64,000 nt of DNA from Gammaproteobacteria bacterium (GTDB lineage Bacteria; Pseudomonadota; Gammaproteobacteria; Eutrophobiales; Eutrophobiaceae), in NCBI GenBank assembly GCA_021773215.1, contig JAJFKM010000025.1, positions 1-64,000 on the forward strand. Direction: 5' to 3'. A program made the translations under genes and the position numbers. The notes beneath the pieces are model-generated. The model had not been told where the DNA came from, did no database searches, and saw only the letters and a list, made by a program, of their open reading frames with translations. Every line of letters begins with the position of its first letter. The stretch's first letter is position 1. Below are positions 8,801 to 19,500 of this stretch, in pieces.

Positions 8801-9586
8801 TTACTTCCCAGAGAACACTGGTTTTTTCTTTTCGATAAAAGCATCCAATCCAATGGTGTAATCTTCGGTTGAAAAAAGTTGGGCAAAACAATTTTGTTCC
8901 ATTTTCAATCCATCCTCTAACGATAGGTCACGCATAGCATTGATAGATTCTTTTGCCTTTGCGATAGCGACGGGCGCACGTTGAGCCACTAAAGATGCTG
9001 TCTTCATCGTTTCCTCTAATAATGCATCGTGCGCGACTAGTTTCGAGATCAATCCCCATTCATAGAGTTCCTGTGCAGAATAAATGCCGCCTGTAAATGT
9101 CATCATCTTTGCTCTATGTACGCCAATGCTGCGTGCTAATCTTTGTGTGCCACCGTAACCTGGGATCAGTCCCAGACTGACTTCGGGTAAGCCATACTTG
9201 GCTTTATCACTAGAGATAACGAAGTCGCAGGCCAGAACCAGTTCCATGCCTCCGCCTAAGGCAAAACCATTGACGCATGCGATGACTGGTATAGGCAGTT
9301 GCTCTATCGCGTTAAAAATTTCCTGGCCTCGATTTGATAATGTTTTGCCCTGTTCAGGAGACATGTTTTGCATTTCTTTTATGTCTGCTCCTGCCACGAA
9401 AGATTTGTCGCCTTCACCTGTGATGATTAGACAACGAAGCGTATTCTCTTGTTTGACCTTCTCTATAAAGGTCATTAGTTCATCTAAGAGCTCTTTGTTT
9501 AAGGCATTCAAGGCTTTTGCGCGACTAATTTTTAATAGCCCTACGTCATCGGCACCGGTTTCAAAGCTCAAGGTATTAAATGTCAT
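8801..9586 (-). CDS. Enoyl-CoA hydratase (short-chain, crotonase)
   Basis: A canonical 261-aa enoyl-CoA hydratase. The oxyanion segments are SFVAGADIKEM and NGFALGGGMELVLACDF. Both catalytic glutamates are in place in GGGMELVLA and PEVSLGLIPGYGGTQRL. The tail STEDYTIGLDAFIEKKKPVF is standard. It would hydrate crotonyl-CoA to 3-hydroxybutyryl-CoA. It is the last gene of the minus-strand block, 40 bp after the 3-hydroxybutyryl-CoA dehydrogenase gene, with AAGGAA as ribosome site. Unlike the two plus-strand crotonases, it keeps the full active site, which supports a true hydratase role. Confidence 0.93.
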   Translation of the reverse strand: MTFNTLSFETGADDVGLLKISRAKALNALNKELLDELMTFIEKVKQENTLRCLIITGEGDKSFVAGADIKEMQNMSPEQGKTLSNRGQEIFNAIEQLPIPVIACVNGFALGGGMELVLACDFVISSDKAKYGLPEVSLGLIPGYGGTQRLARSIGVHRAKMMTFTGGIYSAQELYEWGLISKLVAHDALLEETMKTASLVAQRAPVAIAKAKESINAMRDLSLEDGLKMEQNCFAQLFSTEDYTIGLDAFIEKKKPVFSGK

Positions 9587-9626
9587 TTATGTTCCTTAGA
9601 ATGTATTAATTTAAGTGAGGGTGTTT

Positions 9627-10475
9627 CTAGTCGTCATAGCTATAGAAACCACGGCCTGTTTTTCGACCGAACCAGCCCGCTTCTACATATTTAACTAACA
9701 GAGGGCAAGGACGATATTTGCTTTCCCCTAATCCTTCGTGCAATACATTCATGATTGCAAGACACGTATCTAAACCAATGAAATCGGCTAAAGCCAAAGG
9801 CCCCATTGGTTGGTTGGTTCCTAACATCATTGCTTGATCTATGTCTTCTTCATTGGCGATGCCTTCACTAAGGGTAAAAACGGCCTCATTAATCATAGGC
9901 ATCAATATACGGTTCACGACAAACCCCGGACGATCATTTGCCTCAATAAACACTTTATCCAATGTTTCTGTGAATGCTCTTATTTTTTTGAACGTATCAT
10001 CGGATGTCTGGAGACCACGAATACCTTCTACCAGTTTCATTATCGGCACAGGATTCATGAAATGCATGCCACAGACTTGAGTAGGTCGTTTGGTTACTGC
10101 GGCCATTTTTGTTATGGAAATCGATGATGTGTTCGAGCATAGCAAGGCATCGTTTTTACAAACGTCATCTAATTGTTTGAGGATGTTGAGTTTTAAGTCT
10201 ACATTTTCTGTGGCTGCTTCAATGACACAATCACATTGCTTTAGATCGTTTAATTGGGTCGTGGTTTTAATGTTATCCAGAAGATCTGCTTTCTCAGCGG
10301 CATTCATTTTTTCTTTTTTTATGAGACGATCACAATTTTTGCTGATGGTGCTCAACGCTAAATCCAGGGCGTCCTGATGAATGTCCGACAATATGACGTG
10401 ATAACCTTTTTGCGCGGCAACTTGCGCAATACCATTGCCCATTTGTCCTGCGCCTACTACACCTATTTCTTTCAT
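9627..10475 (-). CDS. 3-hydroxybutyryl-CoA dehydrogenase
   Basis: NAD-dependent 3-hydroxyacyl-CoA dehydrogenase, 282 aa, the usual length for the single-function short-chain enzyme (Hbd/PaaH type). The Rossmann motif GVVGAGQMGNGIAQVAA is at the N-terminus, with the acidic residue of the NAD site in ILSD. The catalytic His is in GMHFMNPVPIMKLVE, and the C-terminal domain has GRKTGRGFYSYDD. It oxidises 3-hydroxybutyryl-CoA to acetoacetyl-CoA. An AGGAT site precedes the ATG. It lies between ETF-QO and the crotonase, so consecutive beta-oxidation steps are encoded side by side; no thiolase is in the window. Confidence 0.93.
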   Translation of the reverse strand: MKEIGVVGAGQMGNGIAQVAAQKGYHVILSDIHQDALDLALSTISKNCDRLIKKEKMNAAEKADLLDNIKTTTQLNDLKQCDCVIEAATENVDLKLNILKQLDDVCKNDALLCSNTSSISITKMAAVTKRPTQVCGMHFMNPVPIMKLVEGIRGLQTSDDTFKKIRAFTETLDKVFIEANDRPGFVVNRILMPMINEAVFTLSEGIANEEDIDQAMMLGTNQPMGPLALADFIGLDTCLAIMNVLHEGLGESKYRPCPLLVKYVEAGWFGRKTGRGFYSYDD

Positions 10476-10555
10476 GATTTATCCTATCTTTTAAGTATTG
10501 GTTAGAATGTATTAACGATGTTAATTTTCAATTTAAACTGTAGAAGAAGTTAGTT

Positions 10556-12208
10556 TTACATGTTTCCATAATTGGGTCCGCCACCGCCTTCAGGCGTGAC
10601 CCAGGTAATATTCTGAGCAGGATCCTTGATGTCACACGTTTTACAATGAACGCAGTTTTGGCCATTGATCTGAAACTGATTATTCCCCTTTTCATCCTTT
10701 GTCACTTCATAAACACCCGCAGGACAATAGCGTTGAGCTGGTTCATCATAAAGCGGTAAGTTTTTATCGATCGGAATCGTGGGATCGGTCAGACGTAAAT
10801 GACAGGGCTGGTCTTCTTCATGATTGGTGCTCGATAAAAATACCGATGAGAGTTTATCAAATGTCAGTACATTATCGGGTTTTGGATAATCGGGTTTAGG
10901 ACATTCGCTTGCTGGTTTTAAGGTGTTGTGATCTGGTGTGGTGTTATGCCAGGTAAAAGGTAGTTTCCCAGCAAAAATATTTTGATCGAACCAGGCAAAA
11001 ATACCACCCATAAGCGTACCAAATTTATATAACGCGGGGCCAAAATTACGAGTCTTATGTAGTTCTTCATAAACCCATGAGTTTCGATATTTATCGTTTA
11101 TCGCACCTAGCTCTTTGCCGGCTATATCGCCTGTCTGCATGGCTTCAAAAATAGTTTCTGCTGCCAACAGGCCTGTTTTCATCGCCGTGTGGTTGCCTTT
11201 AATCTTGGCACCATTCAAAAAACCCGCGTCACAGCCGGCCAGGAGGCCACCGGGAAAACTTAGCTTCGGGACGGATTGCATTCCGCCTTTATTAACCGCA
11301 CGTGCACCGTAGGTGATCCGTTTACCACCTTCGAGATAATGGCTTATTTTTGGGTTGAGTTTCCAACGCTGCATTTCATCAAACGGGCTAAGGTGGGGGT
11401 TGCTGTAATTCAATGCAACGATGAACCCAAGTGCAACTTGGTTGTTTTCCATATGGTAGAGAAATCCTCCGCCTTCGGTATGATCATCCAGTGGCCAGCC
11501 AGCAGTGTGCACAACCAGTCCTGCTTGATGTTTCTCAGGTTCGATAGTCCATATTTCTTTGATACCCAATCCGTAATGCTGTGGATCGACTTCTTTGCGT
11601 AGATCAAATTTTTGCATAAGCTGTTTGCCGAGATGTCCGCGACAACCTTCTGCAAAAATAGTTTGTTTGGCTAACAGTTCCATCCCCGGCATGTGACACT
11701 CTTTTTGTGTGCCATCTACACTGAGGCCCATATCACCAGTCAAAATACCTTTGACGCTATCATCTTCGTTGTAGAGCACTTCTGCTGCTGCAAAACCGGG
11801 GAATATTTCAACGCCCATGGCCTCGGCTTGTTCTGCCAACCAACGACAGACATTAGCCATACTGACAATGTAATTGCCCGCGTTGTGCATCGGTTTAGGA
11901 ATAAGAAAAGAGGGCGTTTTAATTCCCTTGTCTTTTGTTGTCAGGTAATAAACTTCATCAGCGCTGACCGGCGTATTTAGCGGCGCGCCTTTTTCTTTCC
12001 AATCAGGAAAAAGTTCATTTAGTGCCGTAGGTTCCAGCACCGCACCAGACAAGATATGAGCGCCGACTTCGGAGCCTTTTTCTATGACACAAACGGTCAG
12101 TTCTTGTTCGTGTGTTTTTGCCAGTTGCATTAATCGACAGGCGGCGGACAGTCCTGCTGGACCGGCACCAACAATGACAACATCAAACGCCATCGATTCA
12201 CGTTCCAT
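10556..12208 (-). CDS. Electron transfer flavoprotein-ubiquinone oxidoreductase
   Basis: A membrane-associated FAD and 4Fe-4S enzyme, 550 aa, that moves electrons from reduced ETF to the quinone pool. The FAD-binding motif VIVGAGPAGLSAACRL starts the protein, and the middle contains GCDAGFLNGAKIKGNHTAMK. The C-terminal cluster region has RYCPAGVYEV and CVHCKTCDIKDP, giving the four cysteines, and then the family signature VTPEGGGGPNY. AAAGGAAA precedes the first ATG with good spacing. It follows etfA by 35 bp, so the complete path from acyl-CoA dehydrogenase through ETF to quinone is encoded in one block. Confidence 0.96.
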   Translation of the reverse strand: MERESMAFDVVIVGAGPAGLSAACRLMQLAKTHEQELTVCVIEKGSEVGAHILSGAVLEPTALNELFPDWKEKGAPLNTPVSADEVYYLTTKDKGIKTPSFLIPKPMHNAGNYIVSMANVCRWLAEQAEAMGVEIFPGFAAAEVLYNEDDSVKGILTGDMGLSVDGTQKECHMPGMELLAKQTIFAEGCRGHLGKQLMQKFDLRKEVDPQHYGLGIKEIWTIEPEKHQAGLVVHTAGWPLDDHTEGGGFLYHMENNQVALGFIVALNYSNPHLSPFDEMQRWKLNPKISHYLEGGKRITYGARAVNKGGMQSVPKLSFPGGLLAGCDAGFLNGAKIKGNHTAMKTGLLAAETIFEAMQTGDIAGKELGAINDKYRNSWVYEELHKTRNFGPALYKFGTLMGGIFAWFDQNIFAGKLPFTWHNTTPDHNTLKPASECPKPDYPKPDNVLTFDKLSSVFLSSTNHEEDQPCHLRLTDPTIPIDKNLPLYDEPAQRYCPAGVYEVTKDEKGNNQFQINGQNCVHCKTCDIKDPAQNITWVTPEGGGGPNYGNM

Positions 12209-12243
12209 ATCGATTTCCTTTTATGTTTACTGTAGTGTTCAAT

Positions 12244-13185
12244 CTAAGCTAGTGCTTTTTCTAGTTCTGGAATGATCTCAAACAGATCGCCTACCAAACC
12301 AAAATCGGCTATCTCAAAGATAGGTGCATCGGGGTCTTTGTTAATGGCGACAATCGTTCCGGCATCTTTGATTCCTGCAAGATGTTGGATGGCACCTGAA
12401 ATTCCAAAGGACATATAAAGCTCCGGTGCAATAATTTTTCCAGTTTGACCCACTTGATGATCATTAGGAATAAAACCAGCATCGACTGCAGCGCGCGATG
12501 CGCCAACCGCTGCTCCCAATTTGTCAGCTAAATCATAGATTACTTTAAAGTTTTCTGTGCTACCCACGCCGCGTCCACCGGAAACTACTTTTGCTGCGGC
12601 TTGTAAGTCAGGACGATCAGCGCTACCACTTGTTTCCAATTTAACGAAACGGGTATGTGAGGGTAATTCGACATTTATTTCTCGCTTTTCGATTGTCGCT
12701 GAACCCGTCTTTTCTGCTTCTGAGAAGGAGGCCGTTCTCACCGTTCCGACCACAATCCCTTCAGGTGCTTCAACAGTGATCACCGCATTACCGGCATAAA
12801 TTGGGCGGTCAAATATTCTTGGGCTTTCGACACGCATGATGTCACTGATTTGTGGCACAGCAAGGTGTGCGGCAATGCGTGGTGTTAAATCTTTTCCAAA
12901 TGTAGTGCTCGGCGCTAATACATGACTGTATTCACTTGCCAACGCTTCGATCTGAGGGGCAAGAATAGCAGCGGTAGCATGTTCATTAGCTGGATTTTCG
13001 ATCAGCAAAACTTTTGTTACCCCGCTTATAGCCGCAGCCTGTTCTGCCACGGCGGCTCCTTCTGCCGCAAAAACAGCAATCTCCACTGATTCTGCGGATA
13101 GTCCTTGAGCGCAAGTCATGACACGTGCGGTTGATCCATTTAATTTTTTGCCATCATGCTCGGCAATGATTAATACTTTAGCCAT
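12244..13185 (-). CDS. etfA: Electron transfer flavoprotein alpha subunit
   Basis: Alpha subunit of ETF, 313 aa, which binds FAD and accepts electrons from acyl-CoA dehydrogenases. The FAD-binding C-terminal half contains [35 protein letters not shown] and [10 protein letters not shown]. It ends with [20 protein letters not shown], the typical signature. The start overlaps the etfB stop by one base (TGATG), which indicates translational coupling and equal expression of the two subunits. It is followed by ETF-QO. Nothing unusual was seen. Confidence 0.96.
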   Translation of the reverse strand: MAKVLIIAEHDGKKLNGSTARVMTCAQGLSAESVEIAVFAAEGAAVAEQAAAISGVTKVLLIENPANEHATAAILAPQIEALASEYSHVLAPSTTFGKDLTPRIAAHLAVPQISDIMRVESPRIFDRPIYAGNAVITVEAPEGIVVGTVRTASFSEAEKTGSATIEKREINVELPSHTRFVKLETSGSADRPDLQAAAKVVSGGRGVGSTENFKVIYDLADKLGAAVGASRAAVDAGFIPNDHQVGQTGKIIAPELYMSFGISGAIQHLAGIKDAGTIVAINKDPDAPIFEIADFGLVGDLFEIIPELEKALA

Positions 13186-13931
13186 CAGATTAACCCCTTT
13201 TCTTTAAGTGCTGCGACCAGTTCATCGACTGACGCTACTTTGATACCCGCTTGACGTGCAGCCGGCGCGCTTGTCTTTAACACTTTCACAGCGGCAGCCG
13301 GTTCAATACCGAGTTCTGCGATGGTAAATGTTTCAATCGGTTTGCGCTTCGCTTTCATGATATCGGGTAGCTTGACGTAACGTGGTTCGTTCAAGCGTAA
13401 ATCGGTGCTGATCACGGCTGGTAAATCAATAGAGAGCGTTTCCAATCCAGCATCAATTTCTCGTGTGACATTTGCACTGTCACCATCAACGTCAATCTTT
13501 GAAGCAAAAGTCGCTTGTGGCCAGTTGGCAAGTGCTGCGAGCATTTGCGCGGTCTGATTATTGTCGTCATCAATGGCCTGTTTGCCGAGCATGACAATCT
13601 TCGGTTCTTCTTTATCGGTAATCGCTTTTAAAATACGGGCTGCCGTTAAGGGTTGAACATCTTCATCGGTCTCCACATGTATTGCGCGATCCGCACCCAT
13701 TGCCAGTGCGGTACGCAATTGTTCCTGACTCGCTTTCGGCCCTATTGTTATCGCTATAACTTCTTCAGCTTTGCCCGCTTCTTTAAGTCGAAGTGCTTCT
13801 TCAACGGCAATTTCGTCAAACGGGTTCATACTCATCTTGACACCCTCGGTGGCAACACCTGAACCGTCAGCTTTGACTTGAATGCGGACGTTGAAATCAA
13901 CGACTCTTTTTACACCTACTAAAATTTTCAT
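13185..13931 (-). CDS. etfB: Electron transfer flavoprotein beta subunit
   Basis: Beta subunit of ETF, 248 aa, the AMP-binding partner of EtfA. Recognisable segments are KILVGVKRVVDFNV at the start, KMSMNPFDEIAVEEALRLKE, the loop ALAMGADRAIHVE and the recognition region DAGLETLSIDLPAVISTDL. It lies 30 bp after the acyl-CoA dehydrogenase gene and overlaps etfA by one base. The position directly behind an acyl-CoA dehydrogenase suggests this ETF serves that enzyme first. Confidence 0.96.
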   Translation of the reverse strand: MKILVGVKRVVDFNVRIQVKADGSGVATEGVKMSMNPFDEIAVEEALRLKEAGKAEEVIAITIGPKASQEQLRTALAMGADRAIHVETDEDVQPLTAARILKAITDKEEPKIVMLGKQAIDDDNNQTAQMLAALANWPQATFASKIDVDGDSANVTREIDAGLETLSIDLPAVISTDLRLNEPRYVKLPDIMKAKRKPIETFTIAELGIEPAAAVKVLKTSAPAARQAGIKVASVDELVAALKEKGLI

Positions 13932-13961
13932 TAATTTACTCTCTCTACTTAATGATTCGTT

Positions 13962-15707
13962 CTATATCCCATCTTCTTCAGCCGCCATAACCACTGCTGC
14001 GCCTGACATGATTGCCGGAGCCAAGCTATGCACTCTGGGTAAAATTTTGGCTGCAAAAAACTGTGCTGTAGCAAGTTTAGCCTGACAAAACGAATCATCT
14101 TGTTTTATCAATGCAGCCTTGGCCGCTATGACCCAGAAGTACCCATGTGTCAGTAGTGAATATAGGGTTAAGTACTCTACTGCTGCCGCTGCCGGGTTTT
14201 GTGGATCTTCCTGCGCCGCTTTAATTAACCATTGCGTTGTCTCATCAAGCAGCTCAAGTGCGATTTTCATCGGTTCGAGAATAAAAGCTAATTCACTGTT
14301 GCTCGATTCTGCTTCCAGTTTTGCCGCCATTTCCGTGATGAAATTCTGTGGAAGATTCAGTTTCATTTTTCTGCCAACAAGGTCTAAGGCCTGGATGGCA
14401 TTAGTGCCTTCATAAATACAAAAAATCTTGGCATCGCGCATATGTTGCTCCATGCCCGATTCACGGATATAACCCGCACCACCGAGTACCTGCACACCGA
14501 GACTGGCTACTTCACAACCTGTATCGGTCGCAAAAGCCTTACAGATCGGCGTCATCAATTCGACACGATCATTCGCTGTTTTTCTGACAGATGCATCTGG
14601 ATGTGCTTTGGAGATATCGTATTGCTTGGCGGTATCGTACGCGACCATTCGACAACCTTCTGTTAGTGCTTTCATCGTCATCAGCATTCGCCGGACATCA
14701 GGATGATGAATAATCGTTGCGCCGCCATTGATGGCTGTAGCTTGCTTACGTTCTTTGGCATATTCAATGGCACCTTGCGTGGCACGTTCTGCAACACCAA
14801 GCCCTTGCAGACCAACCATCAGACGCGCCAGATTCATCATGGTAAACATATAGCGCAAGCCTTCATTGGGGTTGCCAATCATATAACCCACTGCATTTTC
14901 AAAATTCATGACGCAAGTTGAGGAGCCATGTATTCCCATTTTTTCTTCGATGCTGGCACATACCACCGGGTTTCTTTCACCCAGACTGGCATCACTATTA
15001 ATCATGAATTTAGGTATCAGAAACATACTGATTCCTTTAACACCTGCTGGCGCATCAGGCAGGCGAGCGAGTACTAGATGGATTATGTTCTCAACAAAAT
15101 CATGTTCTCCGCCAGTGATAAAAACCTTGGTTCCCTCGACCAGATAAGTACCATCATTTTGATCTATGGCTTTGGTTCTCACCTGGCTTAGGTCGCTTCC
15201 GGCCTGAGGCTCAGTTAGGCACATGGTTCCTGTCCATTCACCGGTTGTTAGTTTTTCGAGATAGATGTCCTGAAGTTCCTGACTGCCGTGTTCTACGAGT
15301 GCTTCACAAGCACCATTAGTCAGTCCAGGATAAAGTGAAAAGGCATCGTTTCCCGCGCTCAACATATCTGTGACGGCTGTTGCCAAAGTGTAGGGTAGAC
15401 CTTGCCCACCAAAATCAATCGATTTATCTAGCCCGGTCCAGCCGCTTTCGGCATAGAGTTGGTAAGCTTCTTTAAAACCAGCGGGTGCGGTGACGGTACC
15501 ATTATCAAAGCGACAACCTTCACGATCACCTGTCTCATTTAACGGTGCAATCGTGTTTTCGATAATCTTGGCCGCTTCATCTATCACGCCTTGAACGATA
15601 TCTGGCGTGGCATCTTCAAATCCGGGTAACTCGGCTAATTCAGAAACATTGATCACGTCATTTAATACAAACATCATGTCCCGTTGAGGGGCTTTATATT
15701 CTGGCAC
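13962..15707 (-). CDS. Acyl-CoA dehydrogenase with extra C-terminal domain (about 580-aa class)
   Basis: FAD-dependent acyl-CoA dehydrogenase of the longer class, related to AcdA and DmdC, which carries a C-terminal extension compared with the 380-aa enzymes. The substrate and FAD motifs CLTEPQAGSDLSQVRTKA and FITGGEHD are near residue 160-190. The catalytic base is probably the Glu in FCIYEGTNAIQALDLVGR near residue 430. The start is GTG, with AGGAGA placed 6 nt before it. In context it would form the 2,3-double bond of butyryl-CoA or a similar short acyl-CoA and pass electrons to the adjoining ETF. The substrate range is inferred from neighbours, not from sequence. Confidence 0.93.
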   Translation of the reverse strand: MPEYKAPQRDMMFVLNDVINVSELAELPGFEDATPDIVQGVIDEAAKIIENTIAPLNETGDREGCRFDNGTVTAPAGFKEAYQLYAESGWTGLDKSIDFGGQGLPYTLATAVTDMLSAGNDAFSLYPGLTNGACEALVEHGSQELQDIYLEKLTTGEWTGTMCLTEPQAGSDLSQVRTKAIDQNDGTYLVEGTKVFITGGEHDFVENIIHLVLARLPDAPAGVKGISMFLIPKFMINSDASLGERNPVVCASIEEKMGIHGSSTCVMNFENAVGYMIGNPNEGLRYMFTMMNLARLMVGLQGLGVAERATQGAIEYAKERKQATAINGGATIIHHPDVRRMLMTMKALTEGCRMVAYDTAKQYDISKAHPDASVRKTANDRVELMTPICKAFATDTGCEVASLGVQVLGGAGYIRESGMEQHMRDAKIFCIYEGTNAIQALDLVGRKMKLNLPQNFITEMAAKLEAESSNSELAFILEPMKIALELLDETTQWLIKAAQEDPQNPAAAAVEYLTLYSLLTHGYFWVIAAKAALIKQDDSFCQAKLATAQFFAAKILPRVHSLAPAIMSGAAVVMAAEEDGI

Positions 15708-15794
15708 TTGTTTCTCCTGATAAATTACTTATAACGTTACTGAATCAGTAAATATTTAATGAATATGATTATGTGAAAATAAATGTTTTTCTTG

Positions 15795-16562
15795 TTAATC
15801 ATAAAACCGGCTCACTGCCTCTTTCAATAGTCTGTAGCCTTCCACCAGCCGTGTTGAAGGCCTGCCTAAAAAAGCTTCCGAAACTGAAACGATTCTCTGG
15901 TGTTTAACCGCAGAGACGGAACTCAAAAGTGGATTATCACTAATCACTGTGGAGCGATATTTTTCTTCTTTGACTCCGCACCATGACATAACGATTATAT
16001 CTGGATTTAGTTCGGCAAATTCTTCAAACTCGAGAGGAGCACTAGTTTGTTCAAGCTCTTCTAAAATATTTAGTCCGCCAGCCATCTGAATCATGTCATG
16101 TACCCAGCTTTTTCTGGCTGCAATAATAGGCGGTTTTGGCCACCATTGTACGGCGATAGAAGGAGAGACATCCTGTCTTTCAACAGGCTTGAATTGCCTG
16201 CGCATCTCTTCTACTAACGCTGTTCCTCGACTAGGTACATTTAGTCGTTCTGCAATGTCAATAATATCATTGTATACCGCTTCGAGCGATTCTGGGGCCG
16301 ATGCCCAGTAGGGCAATCTTGCCTTTTCTAGAGAGTCGATTACCTTTTCATGACCCGGTACGGTTAGTGACGCCAGCACCAGATCAGGTTCTAACCGGGC
16401 AATTGCCTCCGGATCGACCTGAAGGTCGGGACCGACTCGGGGTAAACCAACAATGGCGTCCTCTGGATAATCGGAATGATCGTCAACACCAACCAAATAG
16501 TGTCCGCAGCCGAGGGCGCAGACAATTTCTGTATTGGAGCAAGTAGTCGAGACAATCCGCAC
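15795..16562 (-). CDS. Cobalamin-binding protein, BtuF-like, without signal peptide
   Basis: A 255-aa helical-backbone solute-binding protein of the BtuF/cobalamin-binding family. Family features are IVSTTCSNTEIVCALGCGHYLVGV at the start (split by function, ending in VGVDDHSDYP), the DPEAIARLEPDLVLAS repeat and NPDIIVMSWCG. There is no leader peptide: the GTG start lies 8 bp after the icmF stop and the conserved fold begins at residue 2. It is therefore probably cytoplasmic, unlike BtuF. Its gene directly follows a B12-dependent mutase, which suggests a role in cobalamin handling for that enzyme. That role is inferred and not known to me. Confidence 0.78.
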   Translation of the reverse strand: MRIVSTTCSNTEIVCALGCGHYLVGVDDHSDYPEDAIVGLPRVGPDLQVDPEAIARLEPDLVLASLTVPGHEKVIDSLEKARLPYWASAPESLEAVYNDIIDIAERLNVPSRGTALVEEMRRQFKPVERQDVSPSIAVQWWPKPPIIAARKSWVHDMIQMAGGLNILEELEQTSAPLEFEEFAELNPDIIVMSWCGVKEEKYRSTVISDNPLLSSVSAVKHQRIVSVSEAFLGRPSTRLVEGYRLLKEAVSRFYD

Positions 16563-16570
16563 AATCGTTC

Positions 16571-19500
16571 TTACATATTTCGGCGATACTGACCACCTAC
16601 CTCAAAAAAAGTATCGGTGATTTGTCCGAGAGAGCAATGTTGAACAGCATCCATTAACACGGTAAAAACATTTTCGTTATTTTGAGCGGCTTTTTTTAGT
16701 TTCTCCATGTGAATTTCACTTTGGTCTTTGTGACGCTTGTGGAAATCATTTAATCGACTTAACTGACTCTGTTTTTCTTCTTCTGTGGAACGCGCCAGCT
16801 CGATCGTCGTTTTCTTTTCAGCGACATTTGGGTTCTCAAAGGTGTTCACACCTATTATGGGTAATTCACCGCTATGTTTTAACATTTCGTAATGAAGGGA
16901 TTCATCTTGAATCTTGCCGCGCTGATAACCGGTTTCCATCGAACCGAGCACGCCACCACGTTCTGACATACGGTCAAACTCTTGCAATACGGCTTCTTCA
17001 ACAAGATTGGTCAGTTCTTCGACGATAAACGAACCCTGAAGCGGGTTCTCATTTTTAGCCAGACCGTATTCATTATTGATAATGAGTTGTATTGCCATAG
17101 CGCGTCGAACCGATTCCTCGGTTGGCGTCGTGACCGCTTCATCATAGGCATTGGTATGCAGACTATTGCAGTTATCATTAATCGCAATGAGTGCCTGCAA
17201 TGTCGTCCGAATATCATTGAAATCCATCTCTTGCGCGTGAAGCGAACGGCCTGAGGTCTGAATATGATATTTCATTTTCTGTCCACGTTCATTTGCGCCG
17301 TATTTGAAACGCATGGCGGTAGACCAGATGCGGCGAGCAACCCGTCCCATCACGGTATATTCAGGGTCCATTCCGTTTGAGAAAAAGAACGATAGGTTAG
17401 CGGCAAAATCATCAATATCCATCCCGCGAGATAAATAGGTTTCAACGTAGGTGAAACCATTGGCTAGCGTAAAGGCTAATTGGGAAATAGGATTCGCACC
17501 TGCCTCGGCGATATGATAACCAGAGATAGAAACCGAATAGAAATTCCTGATTTTCTTATGAACGAAATATTCCTGAATATCACCCATCACTTTAAGGCTA
17601 AATTCAGTCGAGAAAATACAGGTATTTTGTCCTTGATCTTCTTTAAGTATATCGGCCTGAACAGTGCCTCGAACATTCTCCAACGCCCAGTCCTTGATTT
17701 TCAACATTTCGTCGTCGGTGGGCTGTCGGCTATTTTCTTTCTCAAATTTGGTGTATTGCTGATCAATTGCTGTGCAAAGAAAAAAGGCCAGAATTGTGGG
17801 TGCAGGCCCATTGATTGTTAGTGACACCGAAGTTGATGGAGCACATAAATCAAAGCCATCGAACAGTACTTTCATGTCGTCGAGCGTAGCAATCGATACG
17901 CCGGAGTTACCAATCTTTCCATAAATATCGGGTCGTAAACCAGGATCGTTTCCGTAAAGTGTTACAGAATCGAAAGCGGTCGAAAGACGGGTTGCCTCTG
18001 AATTTTTTGAGAGGTATTTAAAGCGACGATTGGTGCGGAACGAATCGCCTTCACCGGCAAACATACGAGCAGGGTCTTCACCCTCGCGTTTGAAGGCAAA
18101 CACACCAGCGGTAAAAGGGAAGGTGCCCGGTACATTTTCCTCTAGCAACCAGCGCAATATTTCACCATCATCTTCGTAACGAGGTAATGATACTTTTGGA
18201 ATTCGGGTATCGGAAAGCGAACGGTTGGTTATTTTCGTGCGTAATTCTTTTCCACGAATATTGACGATATATTCATCACCGGAATAATCTTTTTTAACCT
18301 GTGGCCACATCGTAAGCAATTTTCGGCAACGAGGATCAAGTTTATTTTCACGTTTTTCAATCAGCTCATCCAGACTGTGACTCTCTTGTTTAGCAGCATC
18401 GAGCATTTTTTTAGATTCAATTAAATGCTGTCGTTCACGCGCAATCGTGACCTGTTTAGCCGAGGTCTTGTGATAGTCGCGAACAGTTTCCGCTATTTCA
18501 GCCAGATAACGTTGGCGTTCGGGCGCAACAATGAGCGTCCGGGTGGTGGAGTATTTTGTTTCGGTAGGTGAAAAGAAAGAGCCTTGCCAACTGTTATATC
18601 CCTTATCTTCAACAACCGTCAATATTCCTTGATACAGTGCGGTGACACCATCGTCATTAAATTTGGAGGCGATCGTTCCGTAAATGGGCAGCTCCTCTGG
18701 CGCGGTTGTAAATAGTTCGCGATTACGCTGATACTGTTTACGCACATCGCGTAACGCATCCTGGCCACCTTTACGATCAAATTTATTGATGACAACCAGA
18801 TCAGCAAAATCGAGCATATCGATTTTTTCAAGCTGGCTCGCCGCACCAAATTCCGGTGTCATTATATACATCGAGATATCGACATAAGTGACAATACCGG
18901 CATCACCCTGGCCAATACCGGGTGTTTCTACGATGATTAAATCAAATTCAGAAATCTTGCACAGATTAATAATATGCGCCAGGGATGTTGGCACTTCACC
19001 GGATGTTTCACGTGTTGCTATCGAACGAAAATAGACGTTGGGCACATTCAGCGAATTCATGCGGATACGGTCACCCAGAAGTGCGCCACCCGTCTTGCGC
19101 TTGGTTGGATCGATGGCAATAATTGCAATCTTGAGATCATTAAGGTCAAGACTAAAACGACGAATCAACTCATCGGTTAATGATGACTTCCCCGCACCGC
19201 CCGTTCCGGTAATGCCGAGTACGGGTGTTTTACTAAATGCTTTAGCTTCTTTGGCAATATTGTTAAGACGACTTTCAGCAATCTTCCCTTCATCCAAAGC
19301 AGTGATTAAACGTGAAAGTCCTCTATAACCTTCTTCTTCTAACCCACTGTTATTATTTGGAATATCCATACTAGAAAGATCGAGATCGGTTCTCTCAATC
19401 ATATCATCGATAATGCCTTGTAACTGCATGCGCTGACCATCTTCGGGCGAGTAAATACGCGTTACACCGTATTGCTCAAGCTCGGTAATTTCTTCGGGCA

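Noticed and set aside
11276-11602. 108-codon open frame opposite the ETF-QO gene
   Set aside because: It is fully antisense to a conserved enzyme gene and has no ribosome site or recognisable sequence.
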